A DNA stretch of 64,000 bases from VXNE01 sp965217825 (GTDB lineage: Bacteria; Pseudomonadota; Gammaproteobacteria; Pseudomonadales; Azotimanducaceae). How positions within the stretch are numbered: the first letter of the stretch is position 1; each line of letters opens with the position of its first letter. Below, piece after piece: positions 8,400-16,648 of this stretch. A program made the position numbers and the translations under genes. Where the stretch lies: positions 3,906,001-3,970,000 of the forward strand of contig OZ244571.1 in the NCBI GenBank assembly GCA_965217825.1, written 5' to 3'. Under the pieces are notes generated by a model that ran no database searches, had not been told where the DNA came from, and worked only from the letters and a program-made list of their open reading frames with translations.

Positions 8400-9224
8400 G
8401 TGGCCACTCGCATCAACGGCGCTATTGCCCGGCTGGCCAACGATCAACCGGTCTTCTACACGGGCGGCCATACCGGCGCTGAGCTTACCTTCGAAGCTGG
8501 CGTAGCGATGGCGGACACGTGGGCGGACTACATCAACATCGGCATGGAGCACGGCCCGCTGGACATCCCCGGCCTCAACCGGTTCATGCAGGGCATGGCG
8601 TCGGTGCGTACGCCAACCCCCGTCGTGCTTGTGGAACTGCCCTTCGAAGGCCGAGACCGGGATCTGGTGCGCGCCAACGCCTGGCAGATGCGCCAGTTGC
8701 TCGCGGTTGGCGTGCACGGCTTCCTGCTTTGCCACGCTGAGCAACCCGAGGCCGTCGCGGCTGTGGTCGAGGCCATGCGCTACACCTTTCGGGGCGGCAC
8801 TCGCGGATCCGGCGGTCAGGCCACGGCGGGGGCCGTTTGGGGAGTCACGCCGCAGCAATACCTGGAACGCGCCGACCCGTGGCCGCTGAATCCGAACGGG
8901 GAACTGCTGCTCGGCCTCAAGATCGAGAATCGGCGGGCGCTCGAAAATGCGTTTGAGACCGCGAAAGTGCCGGGCGTGGCGTTCGCGGAGTGGGGTCCCG
9001 CCGACATGTCCATGTCGCACGGATTCCGGGAGGTGCCCTACGACTTCGGGCGGCCCGAACTGGTAGCTGCCCGTCAGCGCGTGTTCGATGCCTGCAGAGC
9101 CGCGGGCATCGCCTTCCTGGACGGTTGCACCGAGGAAACCCTGGCTGCAAAGTTGGCTGAGGGTGTGCGCATCAGTGGGGGTACTGAACGGCTGCAAGCC
9201 TTGGCTGCGAAGCTATCGGTCTAA
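8400..9224 (+). CDS. HpcH/HpaI-type aldolase or citrate lyase family protein
   Basis: A TIM-barrel metal-dependent lyase of the HpcH/HpaI superfamily (274 residues) that typically cleaves or forms carbon-carbon bonds with pyruvate or acetyl-CoA-like partners. The pattern LKIEN followed by PGVAFAEWGPADMS matches the strand pair in which Glu and Asp bind the divalent metal. The start is a GTG; no ATG occurs near the N-terminus. Downstream lies a broken esterase, and upstream the cupin gene, together resembling the remains of a small degradation cluster. Confidence 0.75.
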   Translation: MATRINGAIARLANDQPVFYTGGHTGAELTFEAGVAMADTWADYINIGMEHGPLDIPGLNRFMQGMASVRTPTPVVLVELPFEGRDRDLVRANAWQMRQLLAVGVHGFLLCHAEQPEAVAAVVEAMRYTFRGGTRGSGGQATAGAVWGVTPQQYLERADPWPLNPNGELLLGLKIENRRALENAFETAKVPGVAFAEWGPADMSMSHGFREVPYDFGRPELVAARQRVFDACRAAGIAFLDGCTEETLAAKLAEGVRISGGTERLQALAAKLSV

Positions 9225-9289
9225 CCGGCCGCCAACTCTCGGGGCGTGTAGCCAACCGCCCGAACGGCTTGACCAAATGGGGAAAAGCC

Positions 9290-9863
9290 ATGGCGAGTGA
9301 ACAGATGCGCAGCCTCCTCGAAATGCGGCGAAAAGCGCCACGACGGGAGCAACGTCCAACAGTCGAGCAGGGACGAGACGGCGCGGAGGCGGCGCTATCC
9401 AATCAATCGATTCCAGACAACGTCGATATTGTCGACCTCGAAGTGGCAGGTCGACCGGCGAGAAGATACCTGGCCAAAGGCGCGCGAACCGATCGGGGGA
9501 TCCTGTATTTCCATGGCGGCGGCTATGCCATGGGGTCGCTCGACACGCACAATTCTCTGATGGCGCATCTGTCGGTCGCGTGCAATGCCCTCGTGCTTGA
9601 AGCATCCTCTCGACACGCCGGGTGTTTCCCCGTTGTTCGGCGAACTCAAGGGGCTGCCGCCATTGCGGTTTCAGGTTGCCGATGCGGAGGACCTGTTCGA
9701 TGACTCGACCCGTCTCGGAGAGCGCGCCAGGCAAGCCGGCGTGCCCGTAGACATCGTCATCTTTGATGAAGCATTTCACGTGTTTCAGATATTCACTTCG
9801 TTGCCGGAGTCGCAGGAGGCGCTTTCCGGTATCGGCAAGTTCTTTGACCGGAATATCGGCTGA
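9290..9863 (+). pseudogene. Alpha/beta hydrolase (hormone-sensitive-lipase type), internally deleted and frameshifted
   Basis: The N-terminal part (9290 to about 9600) carries the oxyanion motif YFHGGGYAMGS of the HSL esterase family. Just after the strand CNALVLE the frame is lost, and the C-terminal part continues in another frame from about 9600 to 9863 with PLFGELKGLPPL, DSTRLGERARQAGV and a late His in EAFHVFQ. The central region with the GDSAGG nucleophile and about 150 residues is missing. The two pieces abut directly, so this is a deletion scar and not a sequencing slip of one base. Confidence 0.8.
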
Positions 9864-9879
9864 GGTCGAACTCACCGCG

Positions 9880-10197
9880 TCAACGGGAAGCCCCAAGCCT
9901 TCCGCGCGCGTCCCTGACAAGCGTCACGATGCGGGCCAGATCCGGCGCCGGCGCGGAATCCCGCCGCAACCAGTCGAGAATCTCCCAGTCCTCGCACTCC
10001 AGAAGTTTCCCGTATGCCGCCCGATCGGCGCGCGTCAAGCCTGAATATTGGTGCTCGGCGAAGGCAACCAGGTAAAGATCCAGCTCCAGCATGCCGCGTC
10101 GGCTGCGCCACCGTATTCGTCGTAGGTCTTCGCTATCGTCGCCGCTGTTCACGCGCACTCCGCCCACCGCCCGCAAGATGCGCGAAGTGTCGGCCAC
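9880..10197 (-). CDS. sdhE: FAD assembly factor SdhE (succinate dehydrogenase flavinylation)
   Basis: A small cytoplasmic helical protein needed for covalent FAD attachment to SdhA. The diagnostic RRGMLELDLYL motif (33-43 of 105) includes the RGxxE core, followed by YSGLTRADRAAYGKLLECED and DWEILDWL, all typical of SdhE/YgfY. The N-terminal ~25 residues are longer than usual (about 80-90 residues in total), so a later start is possible. sdh structural genes are not in view. Confidence 0.9.
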   Translation of the reverse strand: MADTSRILRAVGGVRVNSGDDSEDLRRIRWRSRRGMLELDLYLVAFAEHQYSGLTRADRAAYGKLLECEDWEILDWLRRDSAPAPDLARIVTLVRDARGRLGASR

Positions 10198-10316
10198 ACG
10201 CCGCGCAAGCGGCTACACTAAACCAATGTACCGGTTCAGCGTAACGCGGAGACCTTCCGACGGTCGCCGCGCGAGGGGCCTGATGAGGCGATTGCCACCA
10301 TCCTGGGAGCCCGATC

Positions 10317-10634
10317 ATGGTCGCGCCTGATGTCCACCGAAACGTAGTGACCCTGGGCGGCGGTTTCCCCGGCGCCTTCAGCGCGAGGTATTTGCGCCGC
10401 GTCTTGCCCCCCATCGTTTCGGTGGAACTCATTTGCGATCGCAACTACTTCGTTTTTCAGCCGCTGTTGCCGGAAGTCTCGACGGCCACGATCAACGCGC
10501 TGTTACTGGTGATTCGCCGGCACGACTTCCTCAAGATACGCGACAGTCTCAAAGTCGTGGACAACTACTTCAAGCGCATCCCGGACAAGATCTATCCGCC
10601 GGGAATCAGGGCCCGGCGGGCGGACGGCGAATAG
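10317..10634 (+). pseudogene. Type II NADH dehydrogenase remnant
   Basis: Residues 9-58 resemble the N-terminus of Ndh: VVTLGGGFPGAFSARYL is close to the FAD-binding GGGFAG fingerprint, followed by NYFVFQPLLPEVS. After STATINA the expected ~350-residue middle is absent and the frame continues into RRHDFLKIRDSLKVVDNYF and PDKIYPPGI, which could come from the C-terminus. The product is 105 residues against about 400-450 for the family. I read it as an in-frame internal-deletion scar. Confidence 0.55.
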
Positions 10635-10640
10635 CGACGA

Positions 10641-11045
10641 GTGGAATCCGTCAATCAACACCTTGCCGACGTAGTGTTGATGGCGCATGCGCTGTTCGTC
10701 GCCTTTGTCCTGGGCGGGCTATTGTTAACGGTCTGCGGCGGCCATCTCGGCTGGGCATGGATAAGCAACATCTGGTTTCGAGGCGTACACCTGGCCGCAA
10801 TCGGCGTTGTCGTCGCGCAATCCTGGGTCGGCATGATCTGCCCCCTGACCACGCTTGAGATGTGGCTTCGAAGCCAGGTTGGCGGACCCACGTACGAAGG
10901 CAACTTCATCCAATATTGGCTGCACCAGATTCTGTATCTCGATTTGCCCGCCTGGGCGTTCATCGCCGCTTATACCGTCTTTGCGCTGTTGGTCGTATGG
11001 GCCTGGACGCGTTTTCCGCCCAAACGTTCGCCCAGGCGGCGCTGA
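10641..11045 (+). CDS. DUF2784 family membrane protein
   Basis: A 134-residue inner-membrane protein with three or four hydrophobic helices. The segment ICPLTTLEMWLR, then YEGNFIQYWL, is diagnostic for DUF2784 (ICPLTPLE and FI-HYL in relatives). Function is unknown. GTG start at 10641 with MAH-LFVAFVLGG soon after. It begins 7 bp beyond the NADH dehydrogenase scar on the same strand. Confidence 0.85.
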   Translation: MESVNQHLADVVLMAHALFVAFVLGGLLLTVCGGHLGWAWISNIWFRGVHLAAIGVVVAQSWVGMICPLTTLEMWLRSQVGGPTYEGNFIQYWLHQILYLDLPAWAFIAAYTVFALLVVWAWTRFPPKRSPRRR

Positions 11046-11153
11046 CGCCAGCGGCGCTGCGACTTAGGGAACCAGAGCGAGGGGGCAAGGACTACGCTCT
11101 TGCCCCCCGGCACCGATAAAATACCGCTTCCAACAACCATCGAAGGATTGCAA

Positions 11154-11609
11154 GTGACGACCAATGGTGAACCTCTCGGCCGCCTCGACCATATCGGCAT
11201 TGCCGTACACAGCATCGAGGGGGCCCGTGTTTTCTTCGAGGGGGTACTGGGAGCGAAACACCGGTACACGCGCGATCATCACTCGGGGGACTTTCGGCTC
11301 TGCCTGTTCGACCTGCACGACTTTTGCATCGAACTGCTGGAACCGATCAACCCGGATGGGTTCCTGGCCGAGTTCCTCGACAAGCGCGGCGAAGGGTTCC
11401 ATCACCTGACGTTGCAGACGCCCGATCTCGAAAACAAGACGCGCGACATGGAGAGGCGCGGCATCCGAATCGTTGACAAGCACTTCGACGATCCCGAATC
11501 GGTCGATGCTTTCATTTCGCCCCGAAGCGCGCACGGCCTCTTGATCCAACTTGGACAGACGCCGGGTCCGTTGAACAATCCTCCGTATTGGGAGATCGAA
11601 GCCGTTTGA
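11154..11609 (+). CDS. VOC-family (glyoxalase/methylmalonyl-CoA epimerase-like) protein
   Basis: One vicinal-oxygen-chelate fold of two paired modules. LDHIGIAVHSIEGARVFFEG opens the first, with a metal-binding His; FCIELLEP supplies a Glu; GFHHLTLQTPD opens the second. The pattern is closest to methylmalonyl-CoA epimerases, though assignment to that substrate is inference. GTG at 11154 gives 151 residues; the frame also opens upstream at a TTG. The stop overlaps the ATG of the CoA-transferase gene by one base (TGATG), so the two are translationally coupled, which fits acyl-CoA metabolism. Confidence 0.8.
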   Translation: MTTNGEPLGRLDHIGIAVHSIEGARVFFEGVLGAKHRYTRDHHSGDFRLCLFDLHDFCIELLEPINPDGFLAEFLDKRGEGFHHLTLQTPDLENKTRDMERRGIRIVDKHFDDPESVDAFISPRSAHGLLIQLGQTPGPLNNPPYWEIEAV

Positions 11610-14023
11610 TGGCCGCGACCGGGAGCCTTCCATTGACGAGGCACGCGCCCCGCGTGCTGGAGCTCGGCAGCGGTGTTTCGGCCGCGTACGCCGCAAAGCT
11701 CCTGGGCGATGACGGCGCCGACGTGATCAAGGTGGAAGAACCCGACGGCGACGCAACCCGACGGCGGGGACCGTTTCCAGACGATCAGGCAAATCCGGAG
11801 AAAAGCGGGCTATTCCTTGCACTGAACGTGAACAAACGCGGAGTCTGCCTCGATCTTCGGAGCACCGCCGGACGTCAGGACCTCGCGCACCTGACCGCAT
11901 GGTCGGACATCCTGGTGCACAACTACCCGCGGCTGCGCGCCGACACGCTCGGCCTCGATCCGAATGCCCTCCAGGCGAGGCATCCCGACCTGGTGGTGCT
12001 GTCGATCACGCCGTTCGGTGTTACGGGTCCCTACCGGGACTACCGTGCGACAGAGTTGATCGTCGCCAATGCCGGCGGCTGGGCGGGCCTGTGTCCCGCA
12101 ACGCATGCCGAAGTCGACCTGCCGCCGCTGAAAGTGTTCGGCCATCAGTGCGCCATGATGACCGCCACCGCGGGCGCGATGGCGGCATTGGCAGCGCTGC
12201 GGGACGCGCGGCGTTCCGGTATCGGCGAGCACATCGACCTGTCGGAGCAGGCGTATGTCGCCGGGGCGCTCGAAGGCGCTATCCCGGCATATGCCTACCG
12301 GAACTTCGTCCTGAAGCGCCATCACCCGCGTTCACTGATCCCCTGGGGCATATTTCAGGCCAGCGACGCTCCCGTCTTTCTTGTATGCGTGGAACAGGAC
12401 CAGTGGGAACGGTTGGTTGAATTCATGGGCCGGCCGGACTGGACCGAGTTCGAAGTCTTCGCCGACCGGGAGGGCCGGGCAGAAAACCAGGACATGGTGC
12501 ATCAGTTCGTGCAGGAGTTCGTTGGCCAGTGGAACGCCCTCGATTTCTATCACGCAGCGCAAAGCCATCGCATTTGCGTCGCGCCGATAGAGCAATACGC
12601 GGATCTTGCGGCTAACCAGCACCTGAGAGCGCGTGCATTTTTCGCGACCGTCGATCACGCGGACACAGGACCCGTCGAGCATCTCGCGTCGCCGATGATG
12701 ACGACCGCGGGGCGTCCGCCCATTCGGCGGCCGGCACCGCGACTCGGCGAGCACAACGGCGTCATCGGCGCTCTCGAAGCACGCCCGCCGCCGCCCGAGC
12801 GAAGCGAGAAGCCGGGACCACCTCTTCACGGCGTTCGGGTCGTCGATCTGACCTGGGTCTGGGCGGGCACCTTCGGCACCATGAACCTGGCCCACCTGGG
12901 CGCCGACGTGATTCGCCTGGAATCAGTTGGGCGGGCCGACATGTATCGGCGGCTCGGACCGTTCCCGAACGACGCGCCGCCGGACCTCGACTGTTCGGGC
13001 ATGTTCAACCAGTGGAATCAGGGCAAGAAAAGCGTTGCCGTAGACCTGCGCGACCCGCGCGGGATCGATGTAGTCAAGGAATTCGTGCGCGTAAGCGATG
13101 TCGTCATGCAGAATTTCGGCACCGGCGTCATGGAGCGACTCGGCCTCGGCTACGAGGTGCTGCGGCAAGTCAACCGGCGCATCATCCTGGCGAGCATCAG
13201 CGGCTACGGCCAGTCGGGACCGCATCGCAACTACATCGGCTACGGCCCGTCCACATCGCCGCTCGACGGTATTTCCGCGGTGACTGGTTACGTCGGCGGC
13301 GGACCCGAAGAGGTGGGCGTCTCCATGCCCGACCCGAATGCTGGCATCACAGCGGCACTTGCCGTCGTGTCCGCCCTCGCACGACGCGATCAAACAGGCT
13401 ACGGTGACCATCTTGACATCTCCCTGCTCGAATCGAGCGCCGTTTTTGGCGTGGAAGCCTGGATGCAATACGCCTTCAACGGCTCCCAGCCGGAACGCTC
13501 CGGCAACCGGGATCCCTGGATGGCTCCACACGGCTGTTTTCCTTGTCTCGGCGACGACGAGTGGGTCGCCCTTGCCTGCGAGCGGGACGCCGAGTGGCGC
13601 GTGTTCGCCGACATGATCCAAACGGGGCTCGCCTCGGATGTCCGCTTTGCGTCACTGGCCTCCCGCAAGGAGAACGAAGACGCATTGGAGGATCTCGTGG
13701 CGGCCTGGACGCGGGACCGGGACCGCTGGCAGGTCACATCACAACTTCAATCGGCGGGCATTGCAGCCTTTCCCACTTTCACCAGCCAGGACATCGTCGA
13801 AGACCCGCAACTGAACGCCCGGGGGACCATCGAGCGACTGCCACACGTCCGCGTCGGCGCTCGTCCCCATACGGGTATTCCCTGGCGATTTTCAAGGCGC
13901 GCCAACGGCGTGCGCTCCCCCGCGCCCTGCCTCGGCGCGGACACGGATGCGCTGCTCGCGGAAGTACTCGGCTATGACGACGAGAAGATCGCCGAACTGC
14001 GCGCAAGCAAGGTGCTCCGTTAG
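11609..14023 (+). CDS. Tandem CaiB/BaiF (family III) CoA-transferase fusion
   Basis: An 804-residue protein consisting of two complete family III CoA-transferase domains in one chain (about 5-395 and 410-800). These enzymes move CoA between carboxylic acids in the cytoplasm. Domain 1 starts RVLELGSGVSAAYAAKLLGD and contains GADVIKVEEP and VLSITPFGVTGPY; domain 2 starts RVVDLTWVWAGTFGTM with GADVIRLES, LASISGYGQSGPH and GDHLDISLLES. Ordinary members are ~400 residues and act as interlaced dimers, so a fused pair could form the dimer within one chain. Active-site Asp residues were not assigned. The start is the ATG that overlaps the VOC gene stop. Confidence 0.9.
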   Translation: MAATGSLPLTRHAPRVLELGSGVSAAYAAKLLGDDGADVIKVEEPDGDATRRRGPFPDDQANPEKSGLFLALNVNKRGVCLDLRSTAGRQDLAHLTAWSDILVHNYPRLRADTLGLDPNALQARHPDLVVLSITPFGVTGPYRDYRATELIVANAGGWAGLCPATHAEVDLPPLKVFGHQCAMMTATAGAMAALAALRDARRSGIGEHIDLSEQAYVAGALEGAIPAYAYRNFVLKRHHPRSLIPWGIFQASDAPVFLVCVEQDQWERLVEFMGRPDWTEFEVFADREGRAENQDMVHQFVQEFVGQWNALDFYHAAQSHRICVAPIEQYADLAANQHLRARAFFATVDHADTGPVEHLASPMMTTAGRPPIRRPAPRLGEHNGVIGALEARPPPPERSEKPGPPLHGVRVVDLTWVWAGTFGTMNLAHLGADVIRLESVGRADMYRRLGPFPNDAPPDLDCSGMFNQWNQGKKSVAVDLRDPRGIDVVKEFVRVSDVVMQNFGTGVMERLGLGYEVLRQVNRRIILASISGYGQSGPHRNYIGYGPSTSPLDGISAVTGYVGGGPEEVGVSMPDPNAGITAALAVVSALARRDQTGYGDHLDISLLESSAVFGVEAWMQYAFNGSQPERSGNRDPWMAPHGCFPCLGDDEWVALACERDAEWRVFADMIQTGLASDVRFASLASRKENEDALEDLVAAWTRDRDRWQVTSQLQSAGIAAFPTFTSQDIVEDPQLNARGTIERLPHVRVGARPHTGIPWRFSRRANGVRSPAPCLGADTDALLAEVLGYDDEKIAELRASKVLR

Positions 14024-14103
14024 GGCCACAAAATCGACGAACTGCTAGCCACGCAAATGCTCTGAGCGGCGCTATACTCGGAACCACATGGAAGGAGAGC
14101 ACC

Positions 14104-14454
14104 ATGGAACGTATCGTCCTCTATCACAACCCGAACTGAAGCCAGTCACGCGGCGCGCTGGGGATCCTGCGCGAGCGAGACGTCGAGTTCGATGTCATCA
14201 ACTACATCAAACAGCCTCTGAGCGAGGAAACATTGCGCGAGGTCATCGGCATGGTCGAAGAGTCGCCGGCGGAACTCGTGCGCAAGGACAAGAACTTCAA
14301 GGACCTCGGGCTGGATGCCGGAGACTACATCACGGAAGATGCCGTGGTCGCCCTCCTGGGCGAACACCCGAGGTTGATGCAGCGGCCCGTGGTGGTGCGC
14401 GACAAACGCGCTGTCATCGCGCGACCGTCCGCAAAGGTGGAAGCGCTTCTGTAG
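14104..14454 (+). CDS. arsC: ArsC-type arsenate reductase with in-frame TGA at the catalytic Cys (selenoprotein candidate)
   Basis: A 116-codon thioredoxin-fold arsenate reductase (ArsC/Spx/YffB family) that would reduce arsenate to arsenite with glutathione and glutaredoxin in the cytoplasm. Reading through one TGA at 14137-14139 (codon 12) gives IVLYHNPN-U-SQSRGAL. R773 ArsC has YHNPACGTSR with catalytic Cys at the same position, and its Arg60, Arg94 and Arg107 are matched here by Arg60, Arg94 (LMQRPVVV) and Arg107. The total length equals a normal short ArsC and there is no other stop or frameshift. AAGGAGAG lies just before the ATG. A SECIS-like hairpin follows the TGA. A conventional gene finder would call only the part after the TGA. 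The alternative is a nonsense mutation of TGC or TGT, but the otherwise intact gene makes recoding the better reading. Sec machinery (selABCD) is not in this window. Confidence 0.8.
14154..14173 (+). promoter_or_regulatory. Putative bacterial SECIS hairpin for the arsC-like TGA
   Basis: The stem pairs CGCGC (14154-14158) with GCGCG (14169-14173), then a U-U mismatch, then GG (14160-14161) with CC (14166-14167), closing on the apical loop GGAU (14162-14165). The loop begins with G and lies 22 nt after the TGA, within the 16-37 nt window and the 'G in the first two loop positions' rule used for bacterial SECIS elements. The fold was drawn by eye; no energy was computed. Confidence 0.55.
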
Positions 14455-14510
14455 CGGCCTGATCCGGGGTTTCGAGACGCGACCCGCCAGTCAGGGCCGC
14501 CGCCCTTCGG

Positions 14511-15458
14511 TCAACGGAAGTTCGGAATCACCTCTTCTGCGAAGAGCTGGGCGGGTTCCCTGGTGTCCCTGCCGAAAAACTCGATGATGAACATCGTGCA
14601 GCCGAGTTCGATGTGTTTGTCGATCTGCTCGCAACAGCGCTCCGGTGTACCGGTTATCGCCAACGGTCCTTTCGGATCGCCCAGGTGTCCGCCGAATATT
14701 CGCGCCGCGGCATCCGCCATCGGTTTGGCGGAAGCTTCGTCGGGCGCAACGGTAACCAGGCACTGTTGGCTCGCGATGATCTCCGAAGGATCGCGACCGG
14801 CCTCGTCGCAGTGCCTTCGCAATACCTCCATCTTGCGGCCGAGATTCGCCTGAGACCCGGCCAGGTTGTTCCAGATGTCCGCTTCCCGCGCGACGATTCG
14901 CAGCGTGACCTGTTCGCCCCCGCCGCCGACCAGGATCGGCACACGGCGTGGCGGTTTCGGCTGGCATACCACGTTTTCCGCGTGCACGAACTCGCCGGCG
15001 TAGGTCACGGCTTCTTCGTCGCCCCACATGCGCTTCAATAGTTCGATGGTCTCTCGCAACTGGCGTAGACGCTCTGGAACAGACAGGAACGGCACACCAA
15101 AATCGGTAAATTCCCGCGGCATCCAACCGCCGCCGAGCCCTGCAATAACGCGCCCGCCCGCGATATTGTCCACCGTCGCGATCACCTTCCCCAGTTGCGC
15201 TGGATTGCGCATTCCCGCAGGCGTGACGAGCGTGCCAATCTCGATGCGCTCCGTGATGGCCGCGAGAGCGGAAATCATTGACCAAGCCTCCAGAATCGGT
15301 ATCTGCGGCGACTGCGGACCGTAGAGATGGTCGCAGACCCACAGCGAGTCGTAGCCCATCGCTTCAAAACTTCGCGCTGCGTCTGCAGCAGCCACCCAGG
15401 GGCGCTTGATCTGCGGAACGGTAACGCCGAAATGGGGCCTGTGTCCGGCAGCGGTCAT
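14511..15458 (-). CDS. Luciferase-like (LLM class) flavin or F420-dependent oxidoreductase
   Basis: A 315-residue TIM-barrel oxidoreductase of the bacterial luciferase superfamily. Typical parts are FGVTVPQ near the start, ARSFEAMGYDSLWVCDHL, GTLVTPAGMRNPAQLGK, GRVIAGLGGGWMPREF and VPILVGGGGEQVTLRIVA. The last motif is characteristic of F420-dependent members found in actinobacteria and in some uncultured Proteobacteria; whether F420 or FMN is used cannot be told from sequence alone. It is transcribed towards the arsC-like gene and away from the NHL protein gene at 15564. Confidence 0.85.
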   Translation of the reverse strand: MTAAGHRPHFGVTVPQIKRPWVAAADAARSFEAMGYDSLWVCDHLYGPQSPQIPILEAWSMISALAAITERIEIGTLVTPAGMRNPAQLGKVIATVDNIAGGRVIAGLGGGWMPREFTDFGVPFLSVPERLRQLRETIELLKRMWGDEEAVTYAGEFVHAENVVCQPKPPRRVPILVGGGGEQVTLRIVAREADIWNNLAGSQANLGRKMEVLRRHCDEAGRDPSEIIASQQCLVTVAPDEASAKPMADAAARIFGGHLGDPKGPLAITGTPERCCEQIDKHIELGCTMFIIEFFGRDTREPAQLFAEEVIPNFR

Positions 15459-15563
15459 GTCCGGTCTCCAGTCAACGTGTTACTGTGAACGAAGCATATC
15501 AGCAGGCTTCAGGCCCGCAGGAGGAGCATTCGGCCAGAGGCGATTCGGCCGACGAGATCAGCC

Positions 15564-16532
15564 ATGAAGGAGAACGTCGCATTCGAGGTCATCGAAGGGT
15601 GGGAGAAGCTGCCGGAAGGCTGGAGCTTCGTCGAAGTCGCGGGCGTGGCGACCGACTCCAAGGACCGCGTCTACGCGTTCAATCGCGGCGAACACCCCAT
15701 GATCGTATTCGACGCCGACGGGAACTTCCTCGACGCATGGGGCGAGGGACTGTTCACCAATGCCCACGGCATCTACATTGGTCCCGATGATCGCATCTAT
15801 GCGGCGGACAATTTCGATCATACGGTTCGCATCTTTTCTCCTGGCGGCACTCTGCTAAAAACCCTCGGCGAAAAAAACCAACCCTCCGACACCGGGTACG
15901 TCCAGGGTCAGACTCCCGTGCAGCACGGTGGCGATCCGTTCAATCGCGTGACCAACCTGGCGCTCGACAGCGCCGGGGATCTGTATGTCGCCGACGGCTA
16001 TGGCAACGCACGCGTGCACAAGTTCTCCGCCGACGGCGAGCACCTCTTTTCCTGGGGAGAACCAGGGTCCGGTCCGGGAGAGTTTCGCCTACCGCACGCC
16101 ATCGCGATCGATGAGGATGATCGCGTGCTCGTCGCCGACAGGGAGAACTCCAGAATCCAGGTGTTCTCCCCCACGGGCGAGTATTTGACAGAGTGGGTCG
16201 GTATCAGCCGCCCCGACGATCTGTTTATCGACCACCACGCCGGCTTGATGTACGTTGCCGAACTCGGCGGATGGGCCGCGGACGCCGAAATGCCGCCCCA
16301 CGCGCCGCCCGCAAGCGTCTGTCTGGTCGACCTCGACGGTAGCCTGGTTTCACGCTTCGGGAGCGGAGACCCGGTGCGCGCGGGCAACTTTTTCGCGCCC
16401 CACGGGATTTGGGCCGATTCGAAAGGCGATCTCTACGTCGCCGAAGTGATCGTCAGCGTTGCCCGCAATCGCGGCCTGGTTCCGCTCGATTGCGCCGCGC
16501 TGCAGAAGTTCGCGCGAATGCGATCAGACTAA
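15564..16532 (+). CDS. NHL-repeat beta-propeller protein (peptidylglycine-amidating-lyase-like)
   Basis: A 322-residue six-bladed propeller made of NHL repeats. Repeating signatures are VATDSKDRVYAFNRG, IYIGPDDRIYAADNF, LALDSAGDLYVADGYGN, IAIDEDDRVLVADREN and IWADSKGDLYVAE. HGIY, HAIAI and HGIW His residues and the Asp in VADxxN loops resemble the metal sites of peptidyl-alpha-hydroxyglycine alpha-amidating lyase. No signal peptide is seen. In uncultured marine bacteria such proteins often neighbour LLM oxidoreductases and CoA-transferases, as here, but the reaction is unknown. ATG at 15564 with a GA-rich leader. Confidence 0.8.
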   Translation: MKENVAFEVIEGWEKLPEGWSFVEVAGVATDSKDRVYAFNRGEHPMIVFDADGNFLDAWGEGLFTNAHGIYIGPDDRIYAADNFDHTVRIFSPGGTLLKTLGEKNQPSDTGYVQGQTPVQHGGDPFNRVTNLALDSAGDLYVADGYGNARVHKFSADGEHLFSWGEPGSGPGEFRLPHAIAIDEDDRVLVADRENSRIQVFSPTGEYLTEWVGISRPDDLFIDHHAGLMYVAELGGWAADAEMPPHAPPASVCLVDLDGSLVSRFGSGDPVRAGNFFAPHGIWADSKGDLYVAEVIVSVARNRGLVPLDCAALQKFARMRSD

Positions 16533-16648
16533 AGCCCGCCCAAGGCCGCGACGATCACGCCGAACGTGTGCACGGCGTGGTCGCTACCGAAAGCACAGCC
16601 TTACTCCGGCCCCGCGGGCCGAGTCGGGTGCGCCGCTGGAACTGCCCG

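Noticed and set aside
14137..14139. Ordinary nonsense mutation in arsC
   Set aside because: Kept as the alternative but not preferred: the rest of the gene is intact, TGA falls exactly on the catalytic Cys, and a SECIS-like hairpin follows at the correct distance.
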